Assembly (NCBI RefSeq): GCF_011326755.1
Contig: NZ_JAAOIE010000005.1
Location: 1 to 64,000 of the forward strand
Reading direction: 5' to 3'
DNA length: 64,000 nucleotides
DNA from: Cochlodiniinecator piscidefendens
Lineage (GTDB): Bacteria > Pseudomonadota > Alphaproteobacteria > Rhodobacterales > Rhodobacteraceae
Shown: one piece after another, positions 45,172-55,946 of the stretch
How the letters are laid out: each line of letters begins with the position of its first letter
Position numbering within the stretch: position 1 is the first letter of the stretch
Position numbers and translations under genes: made by a program
The notes under the pieces: generated by a model
Database searches by the model: none
Told to the model about the DNA's origin: nothing
The model's input: the letters and a program-made list of their open reading frames with translations, nothing else

Positions 45172-47716
45172 TCACAATCCGCCCTGGCACCACGATCAGC
45201 TTTTTCGGCGCATTACCATCTAGCGCCTTTTGTACAGCTTCGTTTGCAAGGGCTACTTTTTCAACCTCTTCCTTCGACATATCGGCAGGGACGGCGATTT
45301 CTGACCGACGTTTGCCGTTGATTTGAATCGGCATGGTGATGGTGTCTTCGACCAGCATACTTTCGTCAGCAACAGGCCACGGCGCGTTAATGACCAAACC
45401 TTCGCCGCCTTGATGCGCCCAGATATCCTCAGCCAAGTGTGGGGTCATTGGTGACATCAACTGGGCAAGCGTCATGATCGCCTGCTTTTGTGCGGCTGCA
45501 CCTGCTTTGGATTTGTTGATGATGTTGGTGAAGCCGTAAAGCTTGGCAATGGCCGCATTAAAGCCAAAAGATTCGATCCCAACGGTTACATCATGAATCG
45601 CCTTATGCGTTTCGCGCATCAATTCATCGTCGCCTTGCCCTGTTGCATTCGGGTCCATTGCGGCAATCTTATCGCAGAGGTTCCAGACGCGGTTCAGGTG
45701 CTTGCTTGAGGCTTCAGCACCCGCTGCGGTCCATTCTACATCGCGTTCAGGGGGGGAATCTGACAAAACAAACCAACGCGCGGTGTCCGCACCAAAGGCT
45801 TGAATGATTGAAACCGGATCAACCACATTGTTTTTCGATTTTGACATCTTGGCGGATGGGGTGACTTTGACCAACTCGCCCGTTTTTTTAACAACGACCT
45901 TACCGTCGCGTGTTTCTACCTCTGCGGGGTAGTGGTAGATTGGGCGGTCGTGTTCGGTGCGCCGTTCTGCATTTTCGTAGATTTCATGCGTGACCATGCC
46001 TTGGGTGAACAAGGCGTTGAACGGTTCCACGGCTTTTTGAGGAAGATGACCGGCAATGTGCATAGCACGGGCAAAGAAGCGTGAGTAAAGCAGGTGTAGA
46101 ATCGCGTGTTCAATACCACCGATATACTGGTCGACGTTCATCCAATAGTCAGCGTCAGCCATATTTGTCGGTGTGTCCGCACGTGGCGCGGTGAAGCGCG
46201 CAAAATACCAAGACGAATCGACAAATGTATCCATCGTGTCCGTTTCGCGTTTTGCTGGTTTGCCACAGGACGGACATGCACAATCGCGCCACGTCGGGTG
46301 GCGATCTAGCGGATTGCCGGGTTTGTCAAAACTGACATCGTCTGGCAAACGAACAGGCAGGTTTTCTTTTTTCTCAGGGACGACACCGCAATCATCGCAA
46401 TGTACGATAGGGATCGGGCAACCCCAGTAACGTTGGCGGGACAGGCCCCAATCGCGCAAACGGTATTTCGTAACGCCTGTGCCCCAACCCGCGCTCTCTG
46501 CAAAATCAATGGTTGCATCGATTGCATCTTGGCCAGTGGCCACATCCAGCCCGGCAAAATGGTCGACCCATTTCACCTTTTCAGATTTGGCAGGCACGAA
46601 GGCTTCGTTCGCTACAGGTGTTTCGTTATCAAGCGCAAAGAAGGTGTCGATTACTGGCAGGTCATATTTGCGGCAGAAATCTAGGTCGCGCTGATCGTGG
46701 GCTGGGCAGGCAAAGATCGCGCCAGTGCCGTAATCCATCAGAATGAAATTCGCGATCCAGACAGGTAGTTCGGCACCAGTTAGCGGATGCTTGGCTTTGA
46801 TACCTGTGTCAAAACCAAGTTTCGGCGCGGTTTCGATGGCTTCTTCAGTCGTGCCACCTTTGCGGGCCTCGATGTTAAAGGCGGCAAGTTCTGGATTGTC
46901 AGCTTCGAGTTTCTTTGAAATCGGGTGGTCCGGTGAAATCCCAACAAACGACGCGCCGTTCAACGTGTCAGGACGTGTTGTGTAGACCTCAATAGGGTCC
47001 CCGCCATCGGTACGTTCAAAGCTAAACTGAAGACCGCGAGATTTACCAATCCAGTTTTCCTGCATCAGGCGGACCTTGGCGGGCCAGTTTTCCAACCCGT
47101 CCAAAGCGGATAGCAATTCGTCAGAAAATTCAGAAATCTTAAAGAACCATTGCGTTAATTCGCGGCGTTCCACCAACGCACCCGAACGCCAGCCGCGGCC
47201 GCCTTCGACCTGCTCATTGGCGAGAACGGTCATATCAACAGGGTCCCAGTTGACGATCGCATTTTTACGATACACGAGATCTTTGGCCATGAAGTCGATG
47301 AACATGGCCTGTTGTTGACCGTAGTATTCTGGATCGCAGGTCGCAAATTCGCGGGACCAGTCAATTGACAGGCCGAGCGGTTTCATCTGTGCGCGCATGT
47401 CAGCGATATTGTTGTAGGTCCAATCCTTGGGGTGCCCACCAACGGCCATTGCTGCGTTTTCCGCAGGCATACCAAATGCATCCCAACCCATTGGGTGTAA
47501 CACTGAGAATCCACAAGACATCTTATACCGCGCGATAACATCGCCCATCGTATAGTTGCGCACGTGTCCCATATGGATTCGGCCAGATGGATAAGGGAAC
47601 ATTTCTAGGACGTAGTATTTTTCTTTGTTTTCGTCCCGCTCGGCGGTGAAAACATTGGCCTTGTCCCAGGCCTCTTGCCACTTTGGTTCGATATCAGATG
47701 CAGTGTAGCGGGACAT
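45158..47716 (-). CDS. leuS: Leucyl-tRNA synthetase
   Basis: An 852-residue class I synthetase charging tRNA-Leu. It has the HIGH-type [12 protein letters not shown], the editing domain with zinc-like cysteines ([18 protein letters not shown]), and the KMSKS loop [10 protein letters not shown]. The ATG at 47716 ([14 protein letters not shown]) is chosen with AAGGA upstream; the frame from 47827 reads through a terminator hairpin. It leads holA-lptE in the opposite reading order. Confidence 0.97.
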   Translation of the reverse strand: MSRYTASDIEPKWQEAWDKANVFTAERDENKEKYYVLEMFPYPSGRIHMGHVRNYTMGDVIARYKMSCGFSVLHPMGWDAFGMPAENAAMAVGGHPKDWTYNNIADMRAQMKPLGLSIDWSREFATCDPEYYGQQQAMFIDFMAKDLVYRKNAIVNWDPVDMTVLANEQVEGGRGWRSGALVERRELTQWFFKISEFSDELLSALDGLENWPAKVRLMQENWIGKSRGLQFSFERTDGGDPIEVYTTRPDTLNGASFVGISPDHPISKKLEADNPELAAFNIEARKGGTTEEAIETAPKLGFDTGIKAKHPLTGAELPVWIANFILMDYGTGAIFACPAHDQRDLDFCRKYDLPVIDTFFALDNETPVANEAFVPAKSEKVKWVDHFAGLDVATGQDAIDATIDFAESAGWGTGVTKYRLRDWGLSRQRYWGCPIPIVHCDDCGVVPEKKENLPVRLPDDVSFDKPGNPLDRHPTWRDCACPSCGKPAKRETDTMDTFVDSSWYFARFTAPRADTPTNMADADYWMNVDQYIGGIEHAILHLLYSRFFARAMHIAGHLPQKAVEPFNALFTQGMVTHEIYENAERRTEHDRPIYHYPAEVETRDGKVVVKKTGELVKVTPSAKMSKSKNNVVDPVSIIQAFGADTARWFVLSDSPPERDVEWTAAGAEASSKHLNRVWNLCDKIAAMDPNATGQGDDELMRETHKAIHDVTVGIESFGFNAAIAKLYGFTNIINKSKAGAAAQKQAIMTLAQLMSPMTPHLAEDIWAHQGGEGLVINAPWPVADESMLVEDTITMPIQINGKRRSEIAVPADMSKEEVEKVALANEAVQKALDGNAPKKLIVVPGRIVNVVI

Positions 47717-47735
47717 GGTTGTCGGTCCTTCATAT

Positions 47736-47763
47736 AAAAACGCCGGGCAGAGGGCCCGGCGTT
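47736..47763 (-). terminator. Terminator-like hairpin between the DUF3576 gene and leuS
   Basis: On the minus strand AACGCCGGGC pairs with GCCCGGCGTT (10 bp, 5-base loop) and is followed by TTTTT. It ends about 20 bases before the leuS start, so it may end the DUF3576 message or act in the leuS leader. Confidence 0.85.
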
Positions 47764-47789
47764 GTCTTAATAACTCTGGCGCTCTTGGT

Positions 47790-48323
47790 CTAGAGCTGAC
47801 TGTCTTGAATGCGCAACTGACGCGCACGCGTTAGAATCGCGTCTTCAACGGCGCGCACTGTTTCTGGGCTAACCGATCCGCCACCGCGACGTTCAATTGA
47901 AACGTTCAACGCGCGGGCATCAAGCGCAGGATCCTGAATAAGAATCGTTGCGCGATAAGCGCGGCCACCACCAGGAGGGGTACCATATCCTGTCGAAATA
48001 ACCCCTGTAAATGGATCAACCGTTTGAACAGGAAGGAAATTCAGAACATCAAGTGACGCATTCCATAGGTATTTGTTTACTTCAACAGTGACGTTTGGAT
48101 CACGTTGGCCACTGAATAAATCCCATATGGTTTCGCGCTCAGGGTCCAACTGCCCAGCATCAATAAGGGATTGGCGGGCTTCTTCTGGTGTTCTTTCACG
48201 TAAGCCAGAACCGGCAGAGCCGTCTCCTGAGCTTAGGGATCCACTGCCAATGTTTCCGCAGCCAGAAATAAACGCAATCGCGCAAATAGCAGAGATTCGA
48301 ACAAACATGCTGGAAAGTGTCAT
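47790..48323 (-). CDS. DUF3576 lipoprotein
   Basis: A 177-residue lipoprotein: hydrophobic signal then ISGCGN with the lipidation Cys22, and a mature domain of DUF3576 ([30 protein letters not shown]). Function is unknown. A start five codons in (MFVRIS, 48308) is possible. It lies upstream of leuS in many alphaproteobacteria. Confidence 0.88.
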   Translation of the reverse strand: MTLSSMFVRISAICAIAFISGCGNIGSGSLSSGDGSAGSGLRERTPEEARQSLIDAGQLDPERETIWDLFSGQRDPNVTVEVNKYLWNASLDVLNFLPVQTVDPFTGVISTGYGTPPGGGRAYRATILIQDPALDARALNVSIERRGGGSVSPETVRAVEDAILTRARQLRIQDSQL

Positions 48324-48600
48324 AGTACGGCCCTGATCTTTAGATTAACCTCTACTACCCAACCGATCCATGGCGGGCAAGGAATTTCGGGGTATATACT
48401 TCTTATATAGGGGGATATTCGCGATCCGGGCAGAATGCCGCCAACGAAACTGTGGCAAAGCTGCACCATTCCTTGGGCCAATGACGCAAACTGGTTCAGT
48501 ACGCTTGATCAAACACCCCGAAAAGGGCGAGAGAAGCTCATACCCAGTTCGGATCAACCGATTTGGGATGCACCTTAAATTCTTTTTCGAGGGAAAACTC

Positions 48601-49533
48601 ATGAAAAAAGTTCTCTTTGCTACTACAGCTCTCGTAGCGACTGCTGGTATCGCAGCTGCTGACGTAACTCTTTCTGGTTCTGCAGAAATGGGCGTTGTCG
48701 GCGGTGACGGCGAAACACAATTCCACCATGACATGGACGTTCGTTTCACTCTTTCCGGTGAAACAGACAATGGTCTAACATTCGGTGCGACCATCGACCT
48801 AGACGAAGTCGTGCAAACAACTGGTGGCGCGCTCAATGCTGACGCAGATATCCCAGCGAACCGCGGCCCACACGCTGTATTCATCTCTGGTAACTTCGGT
48901 ACTGTTACTTTGGGTGATACTGACGGTGCGTTTGATTGGGCAATGCAAGAAGTTGGTGTGACCTCTTCTATCAACGACGCTCACACAACACACGCTGGTT
49001 TCAACTTCAACTCAGGTCTTGACGGCGACAACGACGGTCAAGTTCTTCGTTATGACCACACATTTGGTGATATCTCATTCGCATTGTCCGCAGAGCTTGA
49101 CGATTCTGTAGGTGGTAGCGACAACATCTATGGTGTTGGTGTTAAATACAACGCAGCTCTTGGTTCAGTTGATCTTGGTCTCGGCCTTGCAATGCAGCAG
49201 AACGACGCTCGTAACATCTTCGGTGTATCTGTAGACGCTAACTTTGCTGGTGGTTTCCGCGCAATCTTGAACTACTCTGATCTTGATGGCGACGGCGGCA
49301 ACGACAACCACACTGGTCTTGGTCTTGCTTACTCAATGGACGCTTTGACAATCGCGGCTAACTACGGTGTATATGACCGTACAGTTGGTGCCGATCGTGA
49401 CGCATGGGGTCTTGGTGTAACTTATGACCTCGGTGGCGGTGCTCAAGCACAGTTCGGTTACGGTTCCGACACTGACGGCGCAACTGCTGGCAGCCAAGAA
49501 CTTTGGTCACTAGGCCTAGCATTCAGCTTCTAA
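48601..49533 (+). CDS. Gram-negative porin
   Basis: A 310-residue beta-barrel outer-membrane porin with signal peptide (MKKVLFATTALVATAGIAAA) and the starting strand DVTLSGSAEMGVVGGDG; it ends in LGLAFSF with the terminal Phe needed for outer-membrane insertion. Many Asp/Gly-rich loops, such as LDGDGGNDNHTGLG, suggest cation-binding or salt-adapted loops. Codon use is strongly biased, as in highly expressed genes. The ATG at 48601 is chosen over the frame from 48370. Confidence 0.93.
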   Translation: MKKVLFATTALVATAGIAAADVTLSGSAEMGVVGGDGETQFHHDMDVRFTLSGETDNGLTFGATIDLDEVVQTTGGALNADADIPANRGPHAVFISGNFGTVTLGDTDGAFDWAMQEVGVTSSINDAHTTHAGFNFNSGLDGDNDGQVLRYDHTFGDISFALSAELDDSVGGSDNIYGVGVKYNAALGSVDLGLGLAMQQNDARNIFGVSVDANFAGGFRAILNYSDLDGDGGNDNHTGLGLAYSMDALTIAANYGVYDRTVGADRDAWGLGVTYDLGGGAQAQFGYGSDTDGATAGSQELWSLGLAFSF

Positions 49534-49556
49534 TTTAGAAGACGAATGATTTAAGG

Positions 49557-49588
49557 AAGGGCAGGCATTGCGCCTGCCCTTTTCTTTT
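49557..49588 (+). terminator. Rho-independent terminator after the porin gene
   Basis: AAGGGCAGGC pairs with GCCTGCCCTT, followed by a T-rich tract, 24 bases after the stop. Confidence 0.9.
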
Positions 49589-49636
49589 GTGCGGAATTCG
49601 TGTTTGTCTGCGTCAAACCAGATTTAAGGGCCGCAC

Positions 49637-50290
49637 ATGTCACTTTCAGAAATTACCGCTCATATCCGCAAAGAAGAAAACCGCGTTGGACGCCCGTCTG
49701 GTGACGTACAGTTAATCGCTGTTTCCAAAGTGCAGCCAAATGAACGTGTTGAGGCCGTGCTATCTGAGGGCCATCGCGTCTTTGGTGAAAACAAAGTGCA
49801 AGAGGCTGCCGGAAAATGGCCTGCCTTTCGTGAGCAGTTTGAAGGTGTCAAAGTTCATTTGCTTGGCCCTTTACAAACAAACAAAGCCCGCCAAGCAATG
49901 GAACTGTTCGATGCGATCCATTCACTAGATCGCCCTAAGCTCGCAAACGCCTTGGCGCGTTTACGCGATGAAATGGGGTATTGCCCTGATTTGTTTATTC
50001 AGGTGAACACGGGCGAGGAACCGCAGAAAGCAGGTGTATTGCCCGCCGATGCAGATGCATTTATCGCGGATTGTCGTTCTTTGAATCTGCCCATTGTTGG
50101 GCTGATGTGCATTCCCCCCGCGGATGAAGAGCCAAGCCTACATTTTGCGCTGCTGCGTAAGATCGCACAGCGAAATGGCATTGAGGGTTTGTCTATGGGG
50201 ATGAGCGGCGATTACGAGCGTGCGGTTGCCATGGGGGCTACTCATGTTCGCGTTGGGTCAGCAATTTTCGGTGAGCGTGATTATAGTTAG
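49637..50290 (+). CDS. YggS-type pyridoxal phosphate homeostasis protein
   Basis: A 217-residue PLP-binding protein that buffers pyridoxal phosphate. The cofactor lysine is in LIAVSKVQP, followed by FGENKVQEA, and the end GLSMGMSGDYERAVAMGATH is the family signature. It overlaps the YkuD gene by 4 bases tail to tail. Confidence 0.94.
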   Translation: MSLSEITAHIRKEENRVGRPSGDVQLIAVSKVQPNERVEAVLSEGHRVFGENKVQEAAGKWPAFREQFEGVKVHLLGPLQTNKARQAMELFDAIHSLDRPKLANALARLRDEMGYCPDLFIQVNTGEEPQKAGVLPADADAFIADCRSLNLPIVGLMCIPPADEEPSLHFALLRKIAQRNGIEGLSMGMSGDYERAVAMGATHVRVGSAIFGERDYS

Positions 50291-50784
50291 TCGCGTACAA
50301 TCACCTTGGTACCAGGTAAAACGCGGGCAGCTATCCACAGCAAATCTTCGCGGCTAAAGGCAATACATCCTTCGGTGGGGTAGTGGGGGCGACGCCATTG
50401 ATGTAGGAATATGGCGCTTCCCTTACCTGGAATTGCAGCGGGCCAATTCCAATCGGTGATGAACACAATATCATAAAGAGGATCAGCGCGGCGCATGACT
50501 TCGTGGCTCGCGTCATAAGGGGCGCGTACAAGCTGGTTATAGTCTGGATCGTTTACATCGTCAGACCATAGGTCAAACGGACGAATCGGAATAGCCCAGC
50601 GATTTGGAGGCGACAAACGATCACGTCGATATAGCACTGCCTCGATTTTGTGAACGCCAGTCGGAGTCGCGCCATCCCCTTCAATTTTACTTTGGCTTAA
50701 TCCGCCACGCCCGATGGAGCAAGGAATGAGCCGGCCCATAAAACGTACCCCTCTAGGGGTCAGTACCAGATCAAAAGGTGTCAC
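50287..50784 (-). CDS. L,D-transpeptidase (YkuD domain) protein
   Basis: A 165-residue single YkuD domain. The catalytic region [20 protein letters not shown] contains the histidine and the catalytic cysteine of the TEGC motif (SxGC in other members). Such enzymes crosslink peptidoglycan or attach lipoproteins. No signal peptide is seen, which is notable for a periplasmic enzyme. It overlaps ribA by 4 bases. Confidence 0.88.
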   Translation of the reverse strand: MTPFDLVLTPRGVRFMGRLIPCSIGRGGLSQSKIEGDGATPTGVHKIEAVLYRRDRLSPPNRWAIPIRPFDLWSDDVNDPDYNQLVRAPYDASHEVMRRADPLYDIVFITDWNWPAAIPGKGSAIFLHQWRRPHYPTEGCIAFSREDLLWIAARVLPGTKVIVRD

Positions 50785-51881
50785 AATAGGTGCCCTGATT
50801 TTGCGGCTTTGGTGCCTAGATAGGCAGAGTTGTGAGGGTTTTCCCCGACGCGTAGCTCGACGCGTTCAACGACCTTTACACCGGTTTCTTCCATTCTAGC
50901 GACTTTAGCGGGATTATTGGTGAGTAAGCGCACAGCGTCAAAACCAAGCTTTTTCAAAATCTCAGCGCCAATACGGAAGTCGCGTTCGTCGTCTTCGAAC
51001 CCTAAGCGGTGGTTAGCCTCAACGGTGTCAAAGCCTTGGTCTTGTAGGCTATAGGCGCGCATTTTATTGGCGAGCCCGATGCCGCGACCTTCTTGATTTA
51101 GGTATAATAAAATACCTTCGCCCTCTGACCCCATTTGCTCAAGCGCGCCGCGCAGTTGAGGACCGCAGTCGCATTTGAGTGACCCAATAACGTCGCCTGT
51201 GAAACATGCTGAATGCAATCGGGCAAGCACGGGTTTATCGCGGTCTGGGCGTCCGACTTCCACCGCATAATGTTCCACACTACCGTCATCCGGGCGAAAA
51301 ACATGCAATCGCCCAGCCTCAGAAACGGTCATCGGTAGTCGCGCGTGAACCACTGGTGCCATCTGAAGTGATGCTTCCAAAAGGGGGGCAGTGGCAGCTG
51401 TGTCGATTGTAGTGAGGTCATGGGCCGCTGCGAATTCTTTGGGGTTCTTGAGGGGCACAACCAGAACTGCGGGCAGAACTTGCGCATCTTTGGCCATGCG
51501 AATCCCCGTGCGGTGAAGGTCAGCCTGACCATCCCGCAAGGTCTGGAGGGGGCCTTTCATCGGATGAAGCAAATCATCGGCAGGGTCGGCTAAGGAACGA
51601 ACCCATTTTATGTCGGCATCCTGTGGAACTTTGACGCGCGCAATGTCGGCGTCATAGCACCGCGCTTTTAGCGTTTCAGCACGTCGCGCAGTGATCGTAA
51701 GTGCGATGTCTTTGGATAGAGCGCGTAGATCAGCAAAACGTTCTGCGTTCATTGTTTCTGCAGCAATGATGAGGACAGCCTCAGATTCAGCCGTCAAAAT
51801 GACTGCAACGCCCATTCGTAAATCTGCCCGTGCCCGTGCTAAGCGCTCTGTTAGGGTTGGGATCAAGGCCATTTCGGGCAT
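50781..51881 (-). CDS. ribA: GTP cyclohydrolase II with RibB-like N-terminal domain
   Basis: A 366-residue enzyme of riboflavin synthesis. The C-terminal 200 residues are a complete GTP cyclohydrolase II: zinc cysteines in [18 protein letters not shown], and [20 protein letters not shown]. The N-terminal 165 residues follow the order of DHBP synthase (RibB) but lack its acidic RxxDxExD motif, so this part is probably inactive. An ATG three codons in (51872) is possible. Confidence 0.92.
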   Translation of the reverse strand: MPEMALIPTLTERLARARADLRMGVAVILTAESEAVLIIAAETMNAERFADLRALSKDIALTITARRAETLKARCYDADIARVKVPQDADIKWVRSLADPADDLLHPMKGPLQTLRDGQADLHRTGIRMAKDAQVLPAVLVVPLKNPKEFAAAHDLTTIDTAATAPLLEASLQMAPVVHARLPMTVSEAGRLHVFRPDDGSVEHYAVEVGRPDRDKPVLARLHSACFTGDVIGSLKCDCGPQLRGALEQMGSEGEGILLYLNQEGRGIGLANKMRAYSLQDQGFDTVEANHRLGFEDDERDFRIGAEILKKLGFDAVRLLTNNPAKVARMEETGVKVVERVELRVGENPHNSAYLGTKAAKSGHLL

Positions 51882-52044
51882 TTCCTTTGTTACAGTTCAT
51901 AATGGTGAGATAGTGCGCTTTCACCAAAAATGAAACAATAACTGTTATTGAAACACGAGCGCGTGAAAAAAACGACGCGCCCCTTGTTGAAGTTGTGAAA
52001 AAGCACATCTTTAACCCAACAGAAAATTGATGGGAGCCGGACAG

Positions 52045-52731
52045 ATGGGAACGCTTAAAAAGATATTGCTGGTTGATGATGACGAAGATTTGCGCGAAGC
52101 GCTATCTGAGCAATTGATCATGACCGAAGACTTCGACGTCTTTGAGGCGAACGATGGTGTGAGCGCCATGACGAAGGCAAAAGAGGCGCTATATGATCTT
52201 GTTATTCTCGATGTTGGGTTACCTGATACCGATGGTCGCGAATTGTGCCGTCTCATGCGCAAACAAGGCGTTAAATGTCCGATTCTAATGCTCACGGGGC
52301 ACGATACGGATGCAGACACTATTCTAGGTTTGGACGCTGGCGCAAATGATTATGTGAGCAAACCGTTTAAGTTTCCGGTTCTTTTGGCGCGCATTCGAGC
52401 GCAGCTTCGTCAGCATGAGCAATCTGAGGATGCGGTGTTCCAACTTGGGCCATATACATTCAAACCGGCGGTGAAAATGTTGGTCACGGAAGACGACAAA
52501 AAAATTCGTCTGACGGAAAAAGAGACCAATATTTTGAAGTTTTTGTACCGAGCAACGGATGGTGTTGTTGCGCGTGATGTGCTGTTGCATGAGGTCTGGG
52601 GATACAACGCAGGTGTCACAACACATACTTTAGAGACACATATTTACCGCTTACGCCAAAAAATTGAACCAGATCCGTCAAATGCGCGCCTTCTTGTGAC
52701 CGAATCTGGTGGTTATCGTCTATCATCATAA
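52045..52731 (+). CDS. OmpR-family response regulator
   Basis: A 228-residue response regulator: receiver domain with phospho-acceptor Asp in LVILDVGLPDTDG and Lys in YVSKPFKFPV, then an OmpR winged helix ending in LVTESGGYRLSS. No histidine kinase is near, so it is an orphan gene; it resembles the essential CenR-like group (inference). The ATG at 52045 is chosen over the frame from 52027. Confidence 0.92.
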   Translation: MGTLKKILLVDDDEDLREALSEQLIMTEDFDVFEANDGVSAMTKAKEALYDLVILDVGLPDTDGRELCRLMRKQGVKCPILMLTGHDTDADTILGLDAGANDYVSKPFKFPVLLARIRAQLRQHEQSEDAVFQLGPYTFKPAVKMLVTEDDKKIRLTEKETNILKFLYRATDGVVARDVLLHEVWGYNAGVTTHTLETHIYRLRQKIEPDPSNARLLVTESGGYRLSS

Positions 52732-52780
52732 CCAGAGTTCCCCGCGCTTGGGTTAAGGCGCACTCCTCCCTGTTGGACTG

Positions 52781-52808
52781 ACCCGGCAAATCCGCCGGGT
52801 CTTTTTTT
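52781..52808 (+). terminator. Terminator after the response regulator
   Basis: ACCCGGC pairs with GCCGGGT over a 6-base loop and is followed by seven T bases; the run touches the stop of the convergent MFS gene. Confidence 0.9.
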
Positions 52809-54045
52809 ATGTGCGGCGCAGATAGATCGCTCCATAGGCAAACATGACTATGCCCCCGATGCCAGCAATGAAAAACGGAAGGCGCAAAGCGGCTTCACGA
52901 CCCCATGAAGGTTCGGCGATGCTAACGACTGCACCGCCAATCAATGCGCCAATTGGCAACATGCCCCAACCGAAAAAGCGGTAAATACTGTTTACACGCC
53001 CCAAAATGTTGCTGGGAATGACACGTTGCCGCAACGACACCGTCACCACATTCCAAAGAAGTGCGGCGATCATCCCGAAGAAAAGTGCGATAGCTACGGA
53101 ATATACATCGTCAGAAAAGGCGATGATCAAATATTGAACGGGAAACATAGCAAGAGACAGGATGAGGCTCCGATGTGTTCCAATTTTCGCAGCGACCCAG
53201 GGGCTAATGATCCCACCAGCCACTCCACCAGCTGCGCCAGCCGTCAATAAGACACCATACCAAAAGGCATCCAGCATCAGAATATCCTGAGCGAACAGCA
53301 CCAGAATCGTCGCCGTCATCATATGCAGCATATTTATGGCGCCTAACATAAGCCCGAGCTGCAAAATTTGTTTATGACCGTACATCCATACCGCGCCTTC
53401 GCGAAACTCTACCCAAAAACTGCGTTTGATGGGCTTGTCTGATGTTTTACTTAGGCTGATGCACCACACTAACCACGCAGCTAGCCCAAAGGTCAGCGCG
53501 TCAAACGCGAACGGAATTGGTACCGCTGTTGCAATTAATATACCTGCAAGTGGTGGGCCGATGAAGGACCCCATGATTTGTTCAGCGCTCCAGATTTGGC
53601 CATTGGCGGTTTCTAAATCCTTGGCTTCCACCACAGAGGGCAGCATGGTTTGGGCTGCATTGTCGCGGAACACTTCGGCCACCCCCAATAGAAAGGCTGC
53701 GCCTGCTAGCCCCCAAATCATTGCACCGTTTGACTCATGTGCCGGCAGGGGCCCTGCACTAAAGATCAATGCAATTACGCCCAGCGTTAAGCCAAAACGA
53801 AACAGATCTGCCTGCACCATAAGGCGCTGGCGATCCATGCGATCCACCCATACGCCGGCAGGTAAGGAAAAGAGCAACCAAGGCAAGCGGGTTGCCATGG
53901 CAACAAGTGCAATCGCAAATGGGTCACGGGTGAGTAATGTTGCAAGCCAAGGAAACGCGAGCGCAGAAACGCCATCCCCTAGGTTGCTGATTGATGACGC
54001 GGAAAAGAGAAGCCGATAATTTCGGTTTGTTTGTAATAAAATCAT
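52807..54045 (-). CDS. MFS exporter, EntS-like
   Basis: A 412-residue twelve-segment MFS transporter of the MFS_3/EntS-like group, with the motif A-type loop VWVDRMDRQRLM between TM2 and TM3. Relatives export siderophores or drugs; the substrate is unknown. The ATG at 54045 (MILLQTNRNYRLLFSASS) is the usual start; the longer frame adds eight residues. Confidence 0.88.
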   Translation of the reverse strand: MILLQTNRNYRLLFSASSISNLGDGVSALAFPWLATLLTRDPFAIALVAMATRLPWLLFSLPAGVWVDRMDRQRLMVQADLFRFGLTLGVIALIFSAGPLPAHESNGAMIWGLAGAAFLLGVAEVFRDNAAQTMLPSVVEAKDLETANGQIWSAEQIMGSFIGPPLAGILIATAVPIPFAFDALTFGLAAWLVWCISLSKTSDKPIKRSFWVEFREGAVWMYGHKQILQLGLMLGAINMLHMMTATILVLFAQDILMLDAFWYGVLLTAGAAGGVAGGIISPWVAAKIGTHRSLILSLAMFPVQYLIIAFSDDVYSVAIALFFGMIAALLWNVVTVSLRQRVIPSNILGRVNSIYRFFGWGMLPIGALIGGAVVSIAEPSWGREAALRLPFFIAGIGGIVMFAYGAIYLRRT

Positions 54046-54143
54046 GGGTTCAGCCTGCACGGTGAACAAAAAGAAAACAAGCGGCTTTTCTTTCGGAGCC
54101 GCCCATGCCTATTCTGCGCTAAATTTGAACAAAGGGATGCATC

Positions 54144-54932
54144 ATGGCCTTTACGCTTTGCACTTGGAATATCAATTCTGTCCGGTTGCGCGAACCAATT
54201 GTGCAGAAACTCTTGGCGGAACAGGCCCCGGATGTTCTTTGCCTGCAGGAATGCAAAAGCCCAGTTGATAAAATCCCAACCGAGGGATTTGCCGCGTTAG
54301 GCTATACGCACATGGTTGCCCGCGGTCAAAAGGGCTATAATGGCGTGGCAATTTTATCCCGCCTTCCGTTAGAGGAAGTCTGCAGTCATGACTTTGCAAA
54401 CCTCGGGCACGCCCGCCATATTGCGGCACGTTTGCCTAATGGAGTTGTTATTCACAATCATTACGTTCCCGCTGGCGGAGATGTTGCTGATCGCGAACAG
54501 AATGAAAAATTTGGTCAAAAGCTCGATTACCTAACAGATATGCGTGATGATTTTCGGGCAAATTCACCTGAACGGTCTATTCTTGTTGGTGACTTAAACA
54601 TCGCGCCGCGTGAAGACGATGTATGGGATCATAAAAAGTTATTGAAGGTCGTCAGCCACACTCCGATTGAAGTTGAACATTTTGAGGAGACCCGCGAAGC
54701 AGGGGATTGGCATGACGTGACACGCGCGGATATTCCAGAAGGAAAGCTTTATAGCTGGTGGTCTTATCGTGCAAAGGATTGGGATGCTGCAGACAAAGGC
54801 CGCAGGCTTGATCATATTTGGGCGACTGGGGATATTAAAAATGCGGCGCATTCTAGCCGTGTTTACCGTGATGCGCGGGGGTGGGAAAAACCCTCAGACC
54901 ACGCACCACTTTTCGCAACGTTTGATTTGTAA
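54144..54932 (+). CDS. xthA: Exodeoxyribonuclease III
   Basis: A 262-residue AP endonuclease/exonuclease of base excision repair. Catalytic motifs visible: LCTWNINSVRLR, LCLQECKSP, VGDLNIAPREDD, and KPSDHAPLFATF at the end. It starts a plus-strand group with the thioredoxin gene 79 bases later. Confidence 0.95.
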   Translation: MAFTLCTWNINSVRLREPIVQKLLAEQAPDVLCLQECKSPVDKIPTEGFAALGYTHMVARGQKGYNGVAILSRLPLEEVCSHDFANLGHARHIAARLPNGVVIHNHYVPAGGDVADREQNEKFGQKLDYLTDMRDDFRANSPERSILVGDLNIAPREDDVWDHKKLLKVVSHTPIEVEHFEETREAGDWHDVTRADIPEGKLYSWWSYRAKDWDAADKGRRLDHIWATGDIKNAAHSSRVYRDARGWEKPSDHAPLFATFDL

Positions 54933-55011
54933 GGAGCGCCTTGGGGCCTTGCGATTTGATGCGCTTTGCCCCATCTAACGCCTAACACGACACACAATCG
55001 GGACACGAATT

Positions 55012-55920
55012 ATGCTAGAACTCGGCCAAGGTGCTGCACCTGCACAAGATTTGATCAAAGACGGTTCAGAAGCGACCTTTATGCAAGATGTGGTCGAGAT
55101 GAGCCAAACCGTACCGGTCATCGTTGATTTTTGGGCCCCTTGGTGCGGCCCATGTAAAACGTTGGGTCCAGCGCTGGAGGCAGCAGTCATCGCCGCAGGT
55201 GGCAAAGTGCGTATGGTCAAATTAGATGTTGATCAAAACCAAGCAATCGCAGGCCAAATGCGCGTGCAGTCGATCCCTACGGTTTATGCGTTTTACCAAG
55301 GTCAGCCAATTGATGGTTTCCAAGGCGCCCAACCCGAGTCTGAGATCAAAGCATTTGTAGAGCGCGTTGTCGCCGCAGGTGGCGGCGAAGATGCTGGACT
55401 GGATGAGGCCGTTGCGGCAGCAGAAGAAATGTTGGCTGAAGGTGCGATTGAAGATGCTGCGCAAACCTTTGCAGCGGTGTTGGAAGAAGAGCCACAAAAC
55501 GCGGGTGCTTATGGCGGGTTGGTACGTTGTCATATTGCAGCAGGCAATTTGGACGAAGCCGAAGCAACGTTGAACGGTGCCCCCGCAGAAATTTCGACCG
55601 CGCCAGAACTTGAGGCCGCACATGCTCAGCTTGAGCTGGCAAAGCAAGCGGCTGATGCTGGTCCTGTTGCTGAATTGCGTTCAGCAGTAGAGGCCGATGC
55701 TGACAATCATCAGGCCCGGTTTGACTATGCGACAGCTCTGCATGCGAATGGCGATACAGAGACCGCGATCGCGGAACTTTTGGAATTGTTCCGTCGGGAT
55801 CGCGAATGGAATGATGGTGCGGCGAAGACCCAGTTATTTACTATTTTCGACGCACTTCCCCCGCAAGATGAACTCGTTTTGAATGGACGTCGGAAGCTTT
55901 CTTCGATGATATTTGCGTAA
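55012..55920 (+). CDS. Thioredoxin-TPR protein, CnoX (YbbN)-like
   Basis: A 302-residue protein with an N-terminal thioredoxin domain (VDFWAPWCGPCKTLGPALEA, an intact CGPC site) and a C-terminal TPR-like helical part (EEMLAEGAIEDAAQTFAAVL and later repeats). It resembles CnoX/YbbN, a chaperone-like holdase linked to GroEL. E. coli YbbN lacks the second cysteine, so this form may be redox active. Confidence 0.9.
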   Translation: MLELGQGAAPAQDLIKDGSEATFMQDVVEMSQTVPVIVDFWAPWCGPCKTLGPALEAAVIAAGGKVRMVKLDVDQNQAIAGQMRVQSIPTVYAFYQGQPIDGFQGAQPESEIKAFVERVVAAGGGEDAGLDEAVAAAEEMLAEGAIEDAAQTFAAVLEEEPQNAGAYGGLVRCHIAAGNLDEAEATLNGAPAEISTAPELEAAHAQLELAKQAADAGPVAELRSAVEADADNHQARFDYATALHANGDTETAIAELLELFRRDREWNDGAAKTQLFTIFDALPPQDELVLNGRRKLSSMIFA

Positions 55921-55946
55921 TTTGAAATCAGGGCTAAACTGTAGCT

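Noticed and set aside
53426-54019. 197-codon plus-strand frame inside the MFS gene
   Set aside because: It is an antisense shadow of a clear membrane transporter, with low-complexity Ser/Pro/Lys composition.
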